Source of the DNA: JAFGFY01 sp964520425
GTDB lineage: Bacteria; Desulfobacterota; DSM-4660; Desulfatiglandales; HGW-15
NCBI GenBank assembly: GCA_964520425.1
Contig: CAZFMX010000003.1
Coordinates: 21,607-85,606 of the forward strand
Length of the DNA stretch: 64,000 nt
Direction of reading: 5' to 3'
Made by a program: the position numbers and the translations under genes. Shown here piece after piece: positions 39,690-47,508 of this stretch (position 1 is the stretch's first letter; each line of letters opens with the position of its first letter). The notes under the pieces are model-generated. The model was not told the origin of the DNA and searched no databases. It saw only the letters and a program-made list of their open reading frames with translations.

Positions 39690-42605
39690 CTAGGATCCTT
39701 GACCCCTATTCTTTTCACTAATCAATTCATCAAGCTTCCAGTCCACGGGGAGTCGCAGTCGCGTGTCATTTCTCTTGGCCCTGTAAATGAGATGCCCATT
39801 GTTCAGTCCATGGAGGAAGAGATCCCTAGTGATGGCCACGTCGTCTTCACAATATTTTGTCAGTTTGTCCATCTCTCCATCCCTGAACCATTCCACGGCC
39901 ATGAGGCCGTGGGCCGATTTGGCCGTACCAAGGGTCTCTTTGGCCAGGTGATCCAACCCCAGGCGAAAGCCGAGGCGTTGATGGATATCTTCCAGGATAT
40001 CAAATGTGTTCAAGTCCCTAAGGTCTTTCCCCGTGTAGGCGCCCAGGACGGTATAGTCGAAACGTTTGATATTAAACCCGACAACCAGGTCCGCCTTTTC
40101 CAGATGTTCCAACACATTGTCGATCTTATCCTCTGTAAATGAAACGAATCGTTCCTCCAGACTGTCATAGATCACAGCTACCGAGACCCTCATGAGGTGG
40201 GAGTTCTGCCAGCCCCCCACATCCTGGGCCGTCTTCTGAGTCTCCAGGTCAAAATAGATGATCCGCGGTTCGGTTGACTCCGGCTTGGAATCCTTCTTTT
40301 CGGGCAGAACCGGCCCCGGATCCTCTCCGCTCTCTTCGTCATAGAACTGACTCAGAGAAATGTGGCCTAGGAGAAATTCCAGGATCTTCGCGGCCGACCC
40401 CTTGTCGAGGGGTTTGTTCCCGGAGCCGCACTTTGGGGAGTGGATGCATGAAGGACATCCCTCTTCACAATCACACTCCTTGAGGAGATTCAGAGTCCTT
40501 TCAAACAATGGGAGAATAACCTCAAACCCTCTATGCGCGAGGCCTACACCACCTGGATGCCCGTCGTAGATAAAAATGGCGCTCTTATCGATTTGAGGAT
40601 GGTGGGGGTAGGAAATCCCGCCGATATCGTTTCTATCGCACAGGGCAAAGAGGGGAAACATGTGGATGGTCGCGTGTTCAATGGCATGAATGCCTCCCAT
40701 AAAGTGAAGCCCCTCTTTTTCAATAAATCGGTTGATGGCCGGCTCGATCTCCACCCAGAAACCCACAGTCTCGAAGGTATGGGGCGGCAGGTCCAGGTCG
40801 GTCACGCCCAGGAGTTCTTGGCCGGGTAGGGCCCGCTTTTCGAACCCCACAACCCGTTCCGTCACTTTCACCCGACCCTCTTTGATCAGAAACTGCCCTT
40901 CCGGCTTGGTGCGAATGATCTGAAGAATCTCCGTCTCTTTTTCGGTGCGGACCCGTGTAAAGTATTTGAGATCGGTTTCGTGTGCGATTATGTCATGTTT
41001 TTCCAGGTCCAGATGATCCACGAGGTACTGCTTAGCACGATGAAGATAAACCGCGCCGGGGTGGCATTCTGTAAAGGCCCTGAGACCGTCGATGGTCCCT
41101 ATGGCCTGGCCCGTCCCTTTTTCAAAAATCGTGTAACTCTGGCCCACTGCCCTGATGTTGACCTTGTGATGGGGACGACGTCTGGTGGAAAACCAGGCGG
41201 GTTCTCCGTCAGCCGTACGTGAAAGATGCCCCTCCATTTCCAGTTTGTTCAGGTGTGGGGAGAGCTCTTTGGCCCAGAATGCCTCATCCTTCAGCGTGAG
41301 GGGATGCTCGAAGGCAGCGCAGGGCAAATGGGCTTCCACCACATGCGGGTTGTGGGGGTCCAGAACGGCTGCTTCATAGGACCTTCCGAAGAGGTCCTCC
41401 GGGTGCTTCATGAAATATTGATCCAGGGCATCGGGTTTGGCCAGAAGGATGATCAGGGAATCCCTTTCAGAGCGACCCACTCTCCCCCCTCTCTGCCAAG
41501 TATTGATGATGGTCCCGGGATAACCCACCAGAAGACAGATATCCAGGTATCCGATGTCTATACCCATTTCCAGGGCGCTGGTGGATACAACCCCCAAAAG
41601 ATCCCCGGAGGCCAGCCTTCTCTCTATCTCCCGTCTTTCCTCAGGCATAAATCCGGCTCGATAGGAACTGATCTTGTTCCTGAGGGCGGGGGACAACTGT
41701 GAGACCCACACATGGATCAACTCCGTCACCTTTCTCGACTGGGTAAAGGCAATGGTTCTGAAACCGGTCCTGACACAATCGGTGAAAAGCCTTGCCGCAG
41801 AGAAATTTGGACTCGCTTCCGGGTTGAGGAAAAGGAAGTGTTGTCCGGACTTGGGTGATCCGCTGGAATCAAACACTTCAACCTTTCTTCCGATCAGGGT
41901 CTCACCGAACTCCCTGGGGTTTTCCACGGTGGCGGATAAGAGGATGAATTGGGGATCGGATCCATAGAGTTTGCAGATCCTGTGCAGCCTTCTGATGATC
42001 TGGTTCATGTGAGATCCGAATATGCCCCGGTAGGTATGGATCTCGTCCAACACGACATAGGAGAGATTTTCGAAAAGGGCCTGCCAGTTCTCATGATAGG
42101 CGAGAATTCCCGCGTGGAGCATATCCGGGTTGGTGAAGAGTATTTCAGGGACCTTGCTTCTGATCTGCTTTCGCCGGTAAGCCGTGGTGTCTCCGTCATA
42201 GATTCGGGCGGAGATCTTTTTCCCCTTGATCTCTCTGGTGAAGAGAGAAAGACCCTTCAATTGATCCTGCTCCAGGGCCTTGAGAGGAAAGATGTACAGG
42301 GCCTTTGAATTTTCGTTTTTCAGTACGGCCTCGAGGACGGCAAGATTGTAGATCAGGCTCTTACCGCTTGCCGTGGGGGTGGCCACCAATACATGGGCCC
42401 CCTGCCTGATACGGTGCAGTGCCTCGACTTGGTGTTTATAGAATCCTTTGATGCCCAGGCGTTGAGGAAGAGAAAGGAGTTCGTCGGGCAGCGCCGGATC
42501 CGGTCCGTAGATGGCCTCTGTGGGGGGGAGATACCGGTGGTGCACGAAGGACGGTCCAAAGTCCATGTGGTTTTTAATGAAATTTATGTATTCTTCAAGG
42601 TCCAC
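39690..42605 (-). CDS. DEAH-box helicase with DUF1998 zinc module and C-terminal RNase H-like domain
   Basis: A 971-residue helicase of the YprA/MrfA group. ATPTASGKS (Walker A) is at ~75-83, DEIH at 187-190, SAT at ~227 and QRGGRVGR at ~370. A DUF1998 region with CDCEEGCPSC ... CGSGN near 735-755 binds zinc. MrfA in Bacillus works in mitomycin-adduct repair. The last ~190 residues add a DnaQ/RNase-H-like exonuclease (IIYFDLETQKT at ~785, DLVVGFNIKRFDYTVL, CEDDVAITRDL), which fits a repair nuclease-helicase. The start at 42605 lies in a poor RBS context. Stand-alone gene. Confidence 0.88.
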   Translation of the reverse strand: MDLEEYINFIKNHMDFGPSFVHHRYLPPTEAIYGPDPALPDELLSLPQRLGIKGFYKHQVEALHRIRQGAHVLVATPTASGKSLIYNLAVLEAVLKNENSKALYIFPLKALEQDQLKGLSLFTREIKGKKISARIYDGDTTAYRRKQIRSKVPEILFTNPDMLHAGILAYHENWQALFENLSYVVLDEIHTYRGIFGSHMNQIIRRLHRICKLYGSDPQFILLSATVENPREFGETLIGRKVEVFDSSGSPKSGQHFLFLNPEASPNFSAARLFTDCVRTGFRTIAFTQSRKVTELIHVWVSQLSPALRNKISSYRAGFMPEERREIERRLASGDLLGVVSTSALEMGIDIGYLDICLLVGYPGTIINTWQRGGRVGRSERDSLIILLAKPDALDQYFMKHPEDLFGRSYEAAVLDPHNPHVVEAHLPCAAFEHPLTLKDEAFWAKELSPHLNKLEMEGHLSRTADGEPAWFSTRRRPHHKVNIRAVGQSYTIFEKGTGQAIGTIDGLRAFTECHPGAVYLHRAKQYLVDHLDLEKHDIIAHETDLKYFTRVRTEKETEILQIIRTKPEGQFLIKEGRVKVTERVVGFEKRALPGQELLGVTDLDLPPHTFETVGFWVEIEPAINRFIEKEGLHFMGGIHAIEHATIHMFPLFALCDRNDIGGISYPHHPQIDKSAIFIYDGHPGGVGLAHRGFEVILPLFERTLNLLKECDCEEGCPSCIHSPKCGSGNKPLDKGSAAKILEFLLGHISLSQFYDEESGEDPGPVLPEKKDSKPESTEPRIIYFDLETQKTAQDVGGWQNSHLMRVSVAVIYDSLEERFVSFTEDKIDNVLEHLEKADLVVGFNIKRFDYTVLGAYTGKDLRDLNTFDILEDIHQRLGFRLGLDHLAKETLGTAKSAHGLMAVEWFRDGEMDKLTKYCEDDVAITRDLFLHGLNNGHLIYRAKRNDTRLRLPVDWKLDELISEKNRGQGS

Positions 42606-42680
42606 TTGTGTTCCAGTCTTTTTTTAAATGTTTCTGATTTTCAAAATAGAATGCTTGTTCTGAGTATCGTTCGTAAATTC

Positions 42681-42742
42681 TGACGGGTGGAATTTTCTTT
42701 GAGATATCACATTGAAAAGACCGACATGACCGGCGTTTGAAC
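42681..42742. repeat. Half copy of foldback element
   Basis: This segment (GGTGGAATTTTCTTTGAGAT...ACTGCTC) aligns over about 60 bp with the right arm of the foldback element at 46645-46707, best over the first ~35 bp with GAGATATC in common. Confidence 0.4.
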
Positions 42743-42796
42743 TGCTCATATCATTCCATTGTCTCAATACCCTGTGTTGCCACTACTGAACTATAC

Positions 42797-43141
42797 TCAT
42801 TCTTCGGCATCTGAAGAATCTGTCTCTCCGAACTTCGTCTTGAGAGCTTTGGTGATTTCTCCTTCCGCGGGCCGAGAACTCTTGCTTTCCATTTCTGTCG
42901 CCTTTGTTCTGGCGTCTCTTAGGATGTCGCTCATGAATGTATCATTCTCAGAACTCCAGGAACTCCAGCCATCCGAAGCGATGTATTCGTCGTAAGAGGT
43001 CACGTAATAAGGATCATAGATGCGAATCCCTTTTTCTTCGTCCACCTCGTAGCGGACTTCCCTTCCGTCAAAGAGATCAAAGTCTTCCTCTTTTAATCCC
43101 AGTTTCTTGAGTAGTTCTTTGTGTTCTGATTTGATTTCCAT
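42797..43141 (-). CDS. Acidic hypothetical protein
   Basis: A 114-residue soluble protein starting at ATG 43141 (AAGGCGGA upstream). The frame runs 14 codons further, but those codons lie inside a foldback repeat, so the later start is right. Acidic and helical, with a central beta part (VRYEVDEEKGIRIYDPYYVT). No family recognised. It lies between the helicase and ABC-F genes on the same strand. Confidence 0.55.
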   Translation of the reverse strand: MEIKSEHKELLKKLGLKEEDFDLFDGREVRYEVDEEKGIRIYDPYYVTSYDEYIASDGWSSWSSENDTFMSDILRDARTKATEMESKSSRPAEGEITKALKTKFGETDSSDAEE

Positions 43142-43171
43142 GTGGGTTTCCGCCTTTGTAACGGACGATGG

Positions 43172-43370
43172 CCCAAGAGACAAAGGCTATTCTTTCGTTC
43201 CGAGGCTCCCGGCCTGGTCATTTCTAACAGTTACTGACAGGTGATGCCTCCCCCCTCTGCTGTTCTTCCCGCTTCGTAGAAGCGGGAAGCCAGGGGATCC
43301 CCCATTCCGTAACAGTCTGAAATAACGTAGGCCTCCCACCAGTCATTCCAGAATAACCTTTGTTCCTTGG
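43172..43370. repeat. ~195-bp foldback element, copy 1
   Basis: Ends in inverted repeats: CCAAGAGACAAAGGCTATTC at the left, and GAATAACCTTTGTTCCTTGG at the right, which is its imperfect complement. Inner blocks also fold back (GTCATTTCTAACAGTTAC against GTAACAGTCTGAAATAAC). A perfect small hairpin, CCCGCTTC/GAAGCGGG, sits in the middle. Copy 2 is at 45651-45845, so the ABC-F gene is bracketed by two direct copies. Confidence 0.7.
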
Positions 43371-43436
43371 GCCGCCTTCGCTGAAGCTCCGTCGCGCCAA
43401 GCACCGTTCAGGGTTTAACGTTCAGGGCTTAGAACA

Positions 43437-45467
43437 TCAATTATCTTTAATATTTGAACTTTGAACGGGGAACTCTGAACCTTCATTTTGAACCTTTTTT
43501 TCGGCAGAGACCAACTCCTCTTGTTTGACTTCCCATACCTCCATCAAGGCCTTCAGCTCATTTCTCCCTGCCGTGTATTCGTTGAGAAGGGGGAGGTATC
43601 TCTCCTTATCTCTGATAATATCCGGCTCTGCAAGGATTTTCTCCAGCTCTTTTCCCCTCGATTCCAATTCGGAGATCCTCTTCTCCAATTTCGACAGCTC
43701 GTCTTGAATCGGCTGAATGATCGCATTCACGATCCGCCGCTTTTCCGCCTTTTCCCTGCGTAATTCCTTTCGGCTTTTTGGAGTCTTTTCTGGGGATTCA
43801 TGAGACTTATTCATATCCGCAGTAGCTTTATGTTCAAGCGGGGCGGATTGTGTATCGGACGCGGCCAGGTGTTCGTAGTATTCGTCAAGCCTGCCCGGGA
43901 AGACGCTGACATGTCCATCTTTAATGTCCCAGATCTTCGTGGCAAGCCGGTTTACAAAGGACTGATTATGGGAGACGAATAAAAGGGTTCCTTGATAATC
44001 GGCCAGGGCGTCGATCAGGATCTCCGATGAAAAGATATCCAGATGATTGGTGGGCTCATCCATCACCAGAAGATTGCCGGGTTTCACCAGGATCTTTGCC
44101 AGGCAGACCCGCGCCTTTTCTCCCCCGGAGAGAACCCCAATGGATTTCTCTACATCTTCCCCGGAAAAGAGAAAGGCCCCGCAGATTCCTCTGACAAAAC
44201 CGATACTTTCATGGGGCACAACCTGGTACACCTCTTCGATGATGGTCTTTCTGGTATCCAGCATCTCAGAGTGATGCTGAGCATAATAGCTCATACTCAC
44301 ACCGTGACCCAGAAAGATCCGACCGTCATCCGGATGGACCTCACCCGCCAGCATTCTCAAAAGGGTGGTCTTCCCGGCGCCGTTGGGACCGATGATGGCT
44401 ATCCTTTCCCCTCTCAAGACAGTCATTTCAAGGTCCTTGTAAAGGGTGTTTTGATCAAAGCTCTTTGAGAGTCCATCCATATTCACCACGACTCTCCCAC
44501 TGCGAGACACGTCGGGAAAGGAGAAACGAATGACCTTCTCCTTCCGATGGGATTGAACCAGTTCCATTTTTTTAAGAAGCTTGAGTTTGCTCTGGGCCTG
44601 TCTGGCCTTGGTCGCCTTGGCCTGGAACCGGTCTATGAATTTTCTGGCCTCCTTGACCTTCAGCTCCTGGTTCTTTGCTTTTGCCTCAAGGATCTTTTGT
44701 TCTTCCTCACGCGTCTTGATGTAAAAGTCGTAATTTCCGCTGTAGGTTCTCATCCCCTCTGGTTCAAGACTGATAACCCTATTAATTTGCCTGTTGAGAA
44801 AATCCCTGTCGTGGCAGACCAGGACCATGGCCCCCCTGTAATCTCGAAGGAATTGCTCGAACCAGCGTACCGAGGGAATATCCAGATGATTGGTGGGCTC
44901 ATCCAGTAGAAGCAGGTCAGGGTCTTGATAGAGTAGAGACGCCAGAGCGGCCCTCATCTTCCACCCTCCGCTCAAAGAGGATACAGGTGTCTCAAAGTCA
45001 TCCGGTTTGAATCCAAGGCCCGCCAAGATCTTCTCCGCACCATGTGATGGATAGTGCCGGTCGAGATGGGCCATTTGCTCATGGCTCTCGGCCAGTCTGA
45101 CGGCCAGTTTCTCCTGCCTGGCATCTCCTTGAGCGGTCTCCTTGAGGGCTTCTTCGATTCTACGAATCTCTTTCCTCAATTGGACGCGCCCTGGAATGGA
45201 ATCAACCACGGATTGAAGCGTTGTCCCTGATAGGGTTTCATGAATATCCTGACGCAGGTATCCGACGCGTGTACCCTCGGTAACCCTGATTTCACCGGCA
45301 TGTGGAGAGATTTCTCCGGTAAGGAGTCTTAACAGAGTGGTCTTCCCGGATCCGTTCGGCCCTACAAGGCCGATACGGTGACCGGGCTCTACCTGAAAGC
45401 CTATGTCATTAAAAAGGGTTCTTCGGGAGAAGGTCAGAGAGACATTTATGGCTGCAACGAGACTCAT
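43437..45467 (-). CDS. ABC-F ATPase (Uup/YheS-like)
   Basis: A 676-residue ABC-F protein with two nucleotide-binding domains on one chain and no membrane part. NBD1 has GPNGSGKTT (~36), SSLSGGWKMR and LLLLDEPTNHLD. A linker of ~80 residues rich in Lys and Glu (the P-site tRNA interaction motif) follows. NBD2 has GPNGAGKTT, GVLSGGEKARV and LLVMDEPTNHLD. A C-terminal coiled coil rich in Lys/Glu (~540-665) suggests the Uup or YheS type. ABC-F proteins act on the ribosome. The last 15 or so residues lie in repeat-like sequence and may not be original. Confidence 0.9.
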   Translation of the reverse strand: MSLVAAINVSLTFSRRTLFNDIGFQVEPGHRIGLVGPNGSGKTTLLRLLTGEISPHAGEIRVTEGTRVGYLRQDIHETLSGTTLQSVVDSIPGRVQLRKEIRRIEEALKETAQGDARQEKLAVRLAESHEQMAHLDRHYPSHGAEKILAGLGFKPDDFETPVSSLSGGWKMRAALASLLYQDPDLLLLDEPTNHLDIPSVRWFEQFLRDYRGAMVLVCHDRDFLNRQINRVISLEPEGMRTYSGNYDFYIKTREEEQKILEAKAKNQELKVKEARKFIDRFQAKATKARQAQSKLKLLKKMELVQSHRKEKVIRFSFPDVSRSGRVVVNMDGLSKSFDQNTLYKDLEMTVLRGERIAIIGPNGAGKTTLLRMLAGEVHPDDGRIFLGHGVSMSYYAQHHSEMLDTRKTIIEEVYQVVPHESIGFVRGICGAFLFSGEDVEKSIGVLSGGEKARVCLAKILVKPGNLLVMDEPTNHLDIFSSEILIDALADYQGTLLFVSHNQSFVNRLATKIWDIKDGHVSVFPGRLDEYYEHLAASDTQSAPLEHKATADMNKSHESPEKTPKSRKELRREKAEKRRIVNAIIQPIQDELSKLEKRISELESRGKELEKILAEPDIIRDKERYLPLLNEYTAGRNELKALMEVWEVKQEELVSAEKKVQNEGSEFPVQSSNIKDN

Positions 45468-45888
45468 CTTAAAAATTTTATCATATTAACTTTCTAGTCC
45501 AAACGATCTTAGCTATGAAAACCAATGGTCGTAGCGGTTGATGCTGGATTCTTGATACTGGATACTTGATATTCTTAGACTCCATATCCTGCATCTGGTA
45601 TCTGATGTCGAGGATTATGCCTGTCTCCGTGAACAGTCGTACTGAGTAATCCCCAAAGGACAAAGGCTTTTTTTCGTTCCGAGGCTCCCAGCCTGGTCAT
45701 TTCAAACAGTTACTGACGGGTGATGCCTCCCCCCTCCGCTGTTCTTCCCACTTCTCCGAAGCGGGAAGCCAGGGGGTCCCCCATCCCGTAACTATTTGAA
45801 ATAACGTAGGCCTCCCACCAGTCACTTCAGAAAAGCCTTTGTCCCTCGATTCCCCTTCGAGGGGGCTTCCTTAAGCAGGTTTCCAATT
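45468..45888. other. Intergenic region with foldback copy 2
   Basis: 421 bp. It contains the foldback element (45651-45845), preceded by simple direct repeats of GATACTTGAT/GATACTGGAT type near 45553-45575. A hairpin of CCCTCGA with TCGAGGG (45843-45864) lies next to the ArfB stop. Confidence 0.5.
45651..45845. repeat. ~195-bp foldback element, copy 2
   Basis: Same organisation as 43172-43370: terminal GGACAAAGGCTTTT with AAAAGCCTTTGTCC, an inner fold and a GC-rich central part (the central hairpin is altered: CCACTTCTCCGAAGCGGG). Identity to copy 1 is high along the whole length. No coding capacity. Confidence 0.7.
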
Positions 45889-46317
45889 TCAATCATCCGA
45901 TCCATCGGGAGAAGCACGCCGGACGCGTTTGATTTGACTACGGCGGCGCTTGTCTTCAAGTCTCCTCTCTATAGATGCCGGGGTCGGTCGTGTTTTGCGG
46001 CGGGGCTTGGGCCGTTGCGCTGCTTTACGAATCAGGGCTGCGAGCCTCTCTCTTGCATCCTGGCGGTTTTTATCCTGAGATCGAAACCGCCGGGAATGGA
46101 TTACAATGACACCCTCATCAGTGAGACGTTTGCCGGCCAGGCGCATAAGCCGGTCACGCACATCCTCAGGCAAAGAGGGGGAGTGGGCGGCGTCAAAGCG
46201 GAGCTTCACGGCCGTCGCCACCTTGTTGACATTCTGGCCCCCCGGTCCCGAGGCGAGAATAAACTCCTCGCGGATGTCGTTTTCCTTGATGGATATGGAC
46301 GGTGTAATTCTGATCAT
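45889..46317 (-). CDS. arfB: Alternative ribosome-rescue factor ArfB (YaeJ)
   Basis: A 142-residue peptidyl-tRNA hydrolase. ASGPGGQNVNKVATAVKLRF at ~22-41 has the class-I release factor GGQ motif. The C-terminal tail is strongly basic (RRKTRPTPASIERRLEDKRR), as needed to probe the empty mRNA channel of stalled ribosomes. Length is normal. It frees ribosomes stalled without a stop codon. No clear RBS; upstream is a foldback repeat region. Confidence 0.92.
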   Translation of the reverse strand: MIRITPSISIKENDIREEFILASGPGGQNVNKVATAVKLRFDAAHSPSLPEDVRDRLMRLAGKRLTDEGVIVIHSRRFRSQDKNRQDARERLAALIRKAAQRPKPRRKTRPTPASIERRLEDKRRRSQIKRVRRASPDGSDD

Positions 46318-46775
46318 TGGCGCACGTTTTCGATCGCATCATACTCAAAGAAGTCGAAGCCCCCTGCGGACTGTCCTTCATCCGGTCAAAGTGGACTCGA
46401 AGGATGGACAAGCTGCAGGGGGCAGGGTTCTTGATGGAACACTCGATTGTTTTAATATGTGATAAGGCATGGACCATTCTCTCAAGGCGATATCTATAGG
46501 GGCCAGTGGCGGTGATCTGAACTTTGAGGATTTAAGATGCCGTTTTTTCCAAGCGAGCTATACATTCTGACATGAGTTCTGGTGCGTACCCCCCGGGATA
46601 TACCCCGGGGCATACCCCCTCAAAGTTCAGATCACTGCGGGATTCAGTGGAACTCTTTTTGAGATATCGTCTTGAGGGAACTGACCATGCCTCATCTTTT
46701 ACTGCTCTGTTAGCCCTCTTGACTGTTGAGTTGGTTGTTAAGATTTTCGTCTAAAAACCACGATCTTCGCGATGA
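46318..46775. other. Intergenic region with foldback element and hairpin
   Basis: 458 bp, no gene. At 46358-46427 there is a long hairpin: GCCCCCTGC with GCAGGGGGC as the outer stem and TGTCCTTC with GAAGGATGGACA inside. From 46461 to 46696 runs a second structure (see separate entry). CCCCGGGATATACCCCGGGG lies in its centre. Confidence 0.5.
46461..46696. repeat. 236-bp foldback element
   Basis: The arms match in order: GATAAGGCATGGACCA with CTGACCATGCCTCATC, CTCAAGGCGATATC with GATATCGTCTTGAG, and the perfect 18-mer GTGATCTGAACTTTGAGG with CCTCAAAGTTCAGATCAC. The whole is an imperfect palindrome with a GC-rich centre. No coding capacity; the ends may be transposon ends. Confidence 0.65.
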
Positions 46776-47375
46776 TTACCCTTGTTCCTCTCCCGCATAA
46801 TGGAATTCATACTTTGTTGTCAAAGAAACAGCCATACACAGGAATGGTTTTTCAAATTTCAGGGTAACCATTGGGCAGTGCCATACGCCTTTGGGAATGA
46901 CAACGGCAGTGGGGACAGAAAAGATGTGGTCTTCCTCCTGTCCCTTTGGACCGATCATGAAATTGACCTCTGCACCCAGATCGCCGATGTCCTTAGGATC
47001 CGATCCTATGAAATAGATGACTTCATCATGATCGTGGACATGAGGCTCCGTAGACAATCCGAGCGGGCCGGCTTTCACGCCAAAGGCATAGATGATATTA
47101 CACGGAAATCCGTTGAGGATATCAGCCCCTGCCGAAAACATCGACATGTCGCCCATTTTATGGATAGGCAATTCAACCAGGCATTTCCCGTATTTTGTTT
47201 CCCCGTCAGAAGTATCGGAGGAAACGTTCTGCGGGGTTGGAAGGGCATGAACCGTCCAATCTAAAAAGGAACCCGCAAGGGCCGCGATCGCTCCGCCGGT
47301 TGCCACAGTCTTGACAAATCCTCTTCGCGTGGGATGATTCCATTCCTTCATCTCGCCCTTTTTCATAGAAACCAT
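46776..47375 (-). CDS. Tat-exported cupin protein
   Basis: A 199-residue protein. THP-type twin-arginine motif HPTRRGFVKTVATGGAIAAL at ~15-34 followed by a hydrophobic stretch marks a Tat signal, so the protein folds before export. The mature part is a beta-barrel of cupin type: HVHDHDEVIYFIGSDP gives the first metal motif and VPTAVVIPKGVWHCPMV the second, with a metal-binding His. A Cys-containing periplasmic protein with an unknown substrate. TatA is in this window at 60476. The start at 47375 is preferred because AGGAGAGGAG lies before it. Confidence 0.78.
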   Translation of the reverse strand: MVSMKKGEMKEWNHPTRRGFVKTVATGGAIAALAGSFLDWTVHALPTPQNVSSDTSDGETKYGKCLVELPIHKMGDMSMFSAGADILNGFPCNIIYAFGVKAGPLGLSTEPHVHDHDEVIYFIGSDPKDIGDLGAEVNFMIGPKGQEEDHIFSVPTAVVIPKGVWHCPMVTLKFEKPFLCMAVSLTTKYEFHYAGEEQG

Positions 47376-47420
47376 GACTCTCCTCTCCTATTTGTGTATG
47401 AAATCTCTCCGAATTAGCTA

Positions 47421-47481
47421 GTTGCTGGAAAAGTCAATAAGCTATTCGGGTCAAATGATATTATCCGTTAAAGGTTCGAGG
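47421..47481. repeat. Dispersed 60-bp repeat, copy 1
   Basis: GTTGCTGGAAAAGTC, then AAGCTATTCGGGTCAAATGA and TTAAAGGTTCGAGG. Closely related to 60098-60155. It lies between the cupin gene start and the UPF0182 stop. Confidence 0.5.
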
Positions 47482-47508
47482 ATCTCTCAACTTCTCGCTC
47501 GAATATGA

